A stretch of DNA of 64,000 nucleotides from Proales similis (lineage: Eukaryota > Rotifera > Eurotatoria > Ploima > Proalidae). The position numbers and the translations under genes were made by a program. Positions 59,329-64,000 of the stretch are shown here, one piece after another; position 1 is the first letter of the stretch, and every line of letters starts with the position of its first letter. The stretch lies in assembly GCA_019059635.1 (NCBI GenBank), contig JAGVRJ010000009.1, forward strand, positions 1 through 64,000. Reading direction: 5' to 3'. A model generated the notes under the pieces. That model did no database searches. It saw nothing but the letters and a program-made list of their open reading frames with translations, and was not told where the DNA came from.

Positions 59329-62300
59329 ATGTCTAAGAGAAAAGCACATGACGAAATAAAGAGATTGGAATCTTATTCAGTCAAAGAAAATCAAGACCCA
59401 AATGATTGCCATTCTCGTAAAAAAAGTATTAGTGACTTATGTGCCTCCTAAATTTCAGAAATGCAAAATCATAAACGCAAATTGGCCTTCTCATCTCCAG
59501 GTGAAAATAGATCGGACGAAAAGCGTAAAAAACTATCGACCAACGATTCACAGATTCTTCGAATGGGTGATCTATCAAGTCAAAGTCTAAGCAGTGGATT
59601 TGTAATTCCGAATAGTTTTCTATTTGAATTTTGTATTTCGTAACCAATTTCTCTTATTAAAGCGGGGACGTAGAAGTGGAATTATTGAAAGAGTTTGTCT
59701 GAAAAATTTCAAATGTCACTCTTATCTTGAGTTTAATCTCCATCACTCAATTAATTTCATTCTTGGATGTAACGGAAGTGAGTTTTTATTCATGAAGAAT
59801 TAACCCAAAAGAATTCTTTTAAACACTCAAACTTAAGGCGGAAAAAGTGCTGTAATGGATGCAGTAATTCTGGCCTTAGGTGGTCGAACGAACTATACAG
59901 GACGACAAGCAAGTGCGAAAACATTTATAAAAAACAACTGCGAGTAATATTTTATTTTCAATCACCATTGAGTTTCTAATTCGACTTAAAATTTTCTAGC
60001 AAAGCCGAGCTAAGTGTGACACTAACTAATGAAGGCGAAGAGGCATACAAACCTCATATTTACGGCTGTAAAATCATAATAGAGAGACGAATTACCAGGG
60101 ATGGACTATCACAGTACAAAATCTGGAACGAGTCAAATAAACTGATTTCTAACAAGAAGCAAGAGTTGGAAAATATTGTCGAACAATTTAACATTCAAGT
60201 TGAGAATCCAGTATGCTTTCTGAATCAAGAAACGAGTAAACACTTTTTGAATTCTTCGAACAAATCAGACAAATACAAATTATTTATGCGAGCCTCCCAA
60301 CTCGAATCAATGAAATTACTACAAGCTCAAATAGAACACGAAAGAAAAGTATCTCAAGAGCTAATACAAGATAAGCAAAGCTATTTGCCAAAATTAGAGG
60401 AAGAGCTTTTTAAGTGGGAAGAAAAATATAAACGATGTCAATCGGTTGAAAAACTTAGACAGAAAATCTCTTTGTTGATGCAAGAATTTTCGTGGGCTGG
60501 AGTGATCGACTGGGAAAAGAGTCTCCATGCATCTGAAGCAGAATATTCACTTTTGTGCAAATCAAAACAGAAGCATGAAGCTAAAGTTGAAGAGTCACAG
60601 GGAAAACTCGACAGCTCAGTATCAGCATTTGAAAAAGTAAAACATGAAATTCAAGATTTATCTAAGCTTCTGAAGGAAGATGAAGAAAGAGAACAGATAA
60701 TGAAGAGCCTAAAAGAAGCTGCGGGAAACTATCAATCGGTGAAAATAGAGATAAAAAAACTGAGATCACATCTAGAAAAAAAATGCCGAGAAAGAGAACA
60801 GCTTTTAAATAAGTTAAAAGAAGAGAAGAAGAATTCTCAAGTAGATCATGAAGAAGAAAGACGCCAGAAAGAAAAAAAATTAAATGATTTAAAAGAAATT
60901 TTAAGCAAATTGAACAAAGATGAATCTTCAGCCATGAATGAAATTCAGCAGTTAACTGAATCTACTGAACGAGATACTCGGGCTATACGAGATAAAACAG
61001 TGGATCAAAAAGGTTTTGATAGCCAAATAAAAAATCTCCAATTGGATATACAGAATTTAAATAATGCAAAAAGAAATCAGATATATCGGTTTGGTGACGA
61101 TATAGCGAATCTTGCCAGTGACGTCGAAAAATTCTACAAGAATGGAAAATTTAAACTAAAGCCCCGAGGCCCACTTGGAATGTATATTCAGCCTAAACGA
61201 AGTGAATGGGCATTAGCAATCGAGCAGTGCTTGGGAAAACTCCTTATTGCATTTGTTTGCGCAAATTATGATGACGAAAAACTTCTTCACGAGCTTATAG
61301 CCAAGAACATTCGAGTTGCTCATCGAAGACCTAGAGTAATAGTGGCCGATTTCAATGCTTCACTCTATGATGTAAACAGCTACCGTCCGGCAGTTGACAA
61401 ATACCCAACAGTTTATGAAATGCTGGAAATAAAAGAAACATTAGTGGCAAACACATTGTTCGATCAACGAAAAATTGAATCAATTCTATTATTACCGAAT
61501 AGAGAGATTGGTCGTCAGCTTATCGAACGCAGCAACATAGATAACTGCGGCGAAGCTTTCCTCATGAATGGTGATCAACTAATTGGAAAACCTTCGTTTC
61601 GAATGTATTCTTGTGAGGCAAAACAGGCTCGCTTCTTTGTTGACAATGCCGAGCACTTGATTAAGCAAAAATTAGAAGAAATAGAAAAGTCTAAAATTCA
61701 TCTTGAAAGGGTAAAAAATGAGATAACGGCCCTAAATGAACGAATCGGGGAGGCGAAAATTTCCAAAATTATGTTTGATAAACAACTAGACAATTTAAAG
61801 CGGTCTATAAATCAGCTAAACTATGTAAGTAATTTCCCTTTTATCAATTCCAAGATAGGCAGATAATGTTGAAAAATATGCAACAATTTATTTTGTAGAA
61901 AATCAAAGACGTAGAGGCGATAAATATACCTGAACCTGTTGATTTAAAATTTCTTGAGGAGGACATTACTAAAATAGAACAGGATATGAAGCAAACTCAA
62001 GAGCAAATCGAAAGAATTGAATCGAGTTCTAAAGACTTACGAGCCGAACATGAAAAAGCTCAAGAAGAGTTTAGCGAATACGAATCCAAAATGAAAATTC
62101 ACTTTGATAGGATAGAGTATTTGAAACAGAGTTACAACGAACTTGAATCAGCTTGTACAACTCACAAAGAAGCGTTGAATCACTATAAAAAGCTCTTGAA
62201 CGAAATTGTGAAAAAAGAGAAACATTTGGAACAGAAAATACAGGGAGAAAAGAAGCAATTGGATGTAACCAATCTATAAAAATGCTTCTCATTTTAACAT

Positions 62301-63225
62301 TCGCTAGCATAATGAATTAAACTAAGAGCATCATGGCTTCAACACTTTCGAAACGAATAGAAACCAAACGTAGCTGCCAGTCAATTGACAATGAGATACA
62401 ATCAGTGAAAAAGCAGATAGAACAAACTGAATCAATGTAAAGTGAAAACCCCACCGAGTCCTTTTAAAGCAAAAATTTATTCAATTTTTAGACATGGAAA
62501 TGAGGCTGAGATAACTCAAAGATATTTGAGCATGAGAGAAAAGTACAATAGGATAAAAGAAGACATAAAAAAGCAAACACGTTTTCTCAAGGTAACATTG
62601 TTATTGCATATATTTTGCTAAAGATTCTTGATCCCTTAATTAGAGGCTGGACTCGGCTTTGAAAGATAGACAAGCAGCAACTCATAACTTTATCCAAGGC
62701 AAAGGAGTTCGTTGCTCAATTGATTTCAGTCAATATTTAAGCAGCCGAAACTATACCGGAAAGCTCTTGTTTGACCATTTGAACCAGACTCTTGAGATTA
62801 TCGTACAGCCAAACAAATCACACGAAAAGAAGGAGTCAAAAGATTTAAAGTCACTATCGGGAGGTGAACGCTCTTTTAGCACCGTGGCTTTTCTTTTGGC
62901 CCTTTGGTCAATAGTTGAGTCTCCCATTTTGTTTCTTGATGAGTTTGATGTTTTTATGGTAAGTTATAAAAAACGAGAAATCAAATTATTTTTGTTGAAT
63001 TGAAAAAAGGATCAAATAAATCGAAATTTCGCAATGGAACTCATTGTAAGTGCCGCTAAAGAGAATCAGAGTGGACAATACGTTTTTCTTACCCCTCAAG
63101 AAATGGGGTAAGTTTGAGACCTAAAATTAATTCTTTTGATTTTAAGTCAAAGGTTCGCAAAAAGGTCATTAAGAGCCGATGAGCATATAAGAATGTTTAA
63201 AATGCCCGATCCGAAGCGAAATTAG
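59329..63225 (+). CDS. SMC6: SMC6, subunit of the SMC5/6 complex
   Basis: SMC6 pairs with SMC5 in a complex for homologous recombination repair and chromosome segregation. About ten exons. After a variable N-terminus come GIIERVCLKNFKCHSYLEF and the Walker A GCNGSGKSA. FLNQETSKHFLNSSNKSDKY follows; the very long coiled coil begins near 60300. The hinge has KPRGPLGMYIQPKRSEWALA and then CLGKLLIAFVCANYDDEKLL. A second coiled coil follows. The C-terminal head has HGNEAEITQRYLS, the signature SLSGGERSFSTVAFLLALW and Walker B PILFLDEFDVFMD. It ends VFLTPQEMG...RMFKMPDPKRN. Total length of about 1050-1100 aa matches the family. I placed exon ends by GT/AG and phase. Confidence 0.94.
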
Positions 63226-63420
63226 AGTTGTAGAAGTTGAGTAAGTTCTAGTCGAATTAAATCAAAATCGAAATGAAAAGACCAAAATTTGCTTATAATT
63301 TGTTAATTTACTAGTATTTCAAGCTTTGGATTGTCTCTAGTGAAAATTAAAATTTGACGAAACAATTCCGTCTACAAAATGCACACACAACATGAATGAA
63401 GCAAGCATAAAACTAAAATT
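63226..63420. other. Convergent 3' region of SMC6 and the bHLH gene
   Basis: A short AT-rich stretch with no coding signal. It contains the 3' UTRs of both genes. Confidence 0.5.
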
Positions 63421-64000
63421 CTAAATAAACCATGGTTGAGAGTTTAATTGATTTTTTTGATTCTTTGTAAAAGGTGCGAATTGATTTTGATAAGGTTTGA
63501 CAGAAATTCTAGAGTCAAGATCGTCGTCAGAGGCTAGTATTTCGTTCAATGCTATGATGTATCGTTTCGCCATCTGCAAAGTTTCGTACTTTGAAAATTG
63601 TTTAGAAGAGCCAAGAGAAGGTAGAACGGCTCTAAGCTTTTCAAAAGCCTCGTTCAATCCATGCATTCTTTTTCTCTCGCGTTCGTTGGCAATAAGACGT
63701 TTATAGCGTGCTTTTGGTAGAAGACCTTGCTGATAGGACTTATAAAGGGATTCGCAGACTTCATCTTCGTGACAAGTCTTTTCCCCACTTACATGCCTTG
63801 GTTTTCTTCCTCGACTTTTTATCAAACATTCGTTTATGTCAGCCTGATGTTGATCATCAATATTGCCTTCAAATTCGCTGTTATCGAAGCTGGTAGAAGA
63901 CGAAAAAGTACTATTTAGTTGAGCCTCAATATGGGCCAAATTCTTAAAGCTATTGACAGATGAGCCATTGCTTGAAGACTGTCCCCACCAGGACGGGTAG
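63421..64000 (-). CDS. Atonal-family bHLH transcription factor, 5' end beyond window
   Basis: Proneural bHLH factors specify sensory and neural precursors as heterodimers with E proteins. The basic region and helix 1 read LIANERERKRMHGLNEAFEK and LRAVLPSLG; helix 2 reads KQFSKYETLQMAKRYIIALN. 'SKYETLQMA' with an ERERKRMHGLN basic region is typical of the atonal (ATOH1/ATOH7-like) group. The basic-region Asn that is usual before ARER is kept (ANERERKRM). The frame stays open to position 64000 without an ATG that must be the start, so the N-terminus is missing. The stop is at 63421. Confidence 0.9.
   Translation of the reverse strand, partial: YPSWWGQSSSNGSSVNSFKNLAHIEAQLNSTFSSSTSFDNSEFEGNIDDQHQADINECLIKSRGRKPRHVSGEKTCHEDEVCESLYKSYQQGLLPKARYKRLIANERERKRMHGLNEAFEKLRAVLPSLGSSKQFSKYETLQMAKRYIIALNEILASDDDLDSRISVKPYQNQFAPFTKNQKNQLNSQPWFI

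Overview
The window is AT-rich animal DNA. It carries MTF-1, SASH1-like, SNX27, septin, PA28-gamma and atonal-type bHLH genes, which together indicate a metazoan. Host genes are compact: most introns are about 40-65 nt with GT...AG ends, and intergenic gaps are often 40-600 bp. I could not fix the phylum. Compact invertebrate genomes such as rotifers or appendicularians would fit, but that is inference.

Region 1-12307 is a young Ty3/Gypsy-type retroelement on the minus strand. Two head-to-tail units share a central 358-bp LTR (4713-5070); the right-hand LTR is 11950-12307 and the left unit runs off the window. The internal region encodes gag, protease, RT, RNase H, integrase, a chromodomain and an envelope glycoprotein in one reading frame. 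A separate 143-aa ORF follows a 28-base poly(A) tract. The two bodies differ, as far as I could see, only by single-base length changes, and these break the frames.

Region 12308-21249 is a graveyard of older repeats. It holds a decayed plus-strand Gypsy element whose pol is split by a solo copy of the young LTR (15285-15642, CAGC target duplication), a KRBA2/Ginger-like integrase remnant, a LINE remnant with a Tc1-like transposase fragment beside it, and a diverged LTR (20900-21249).

Region 21250-64000 is gene-rich. In order: PA28-gamma (+), Rab11 (-), DDOST (-), a second Rab11-like GTPase (-), NDUFAF7 (-), UXT (-), topoisomerase II (+), IGBP1/Tap42 (-), SAP30BP (+), NOB1 (-), septin (-), MTF-1 (+), a long SASH1-like gene (+), a small unknown gene (-), SNX27 (-), a secreted C-type lectin (-), G-protein gamma (+), a DUF924 protein (+), SMC6 (+), and an atonal-family bHLH gene (-) cut by the window end. 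A ~235-bp MITE-like repeat occurs three times, twice inside introns (NDUFAF7, SAP30BP).

The genes are mostly housekeeping: proteasome, N-glycosylation, vesicle traffic, complex I assembly, chromosome topology and cohesion, and ribosome maturation. They do not form one pathway. The closest functional coupling in layout is UXT and NDUFAF7, which lie 41 bp apart on one strand with a splice-acceptor-like site before the second ATG, suggestive of an operon.
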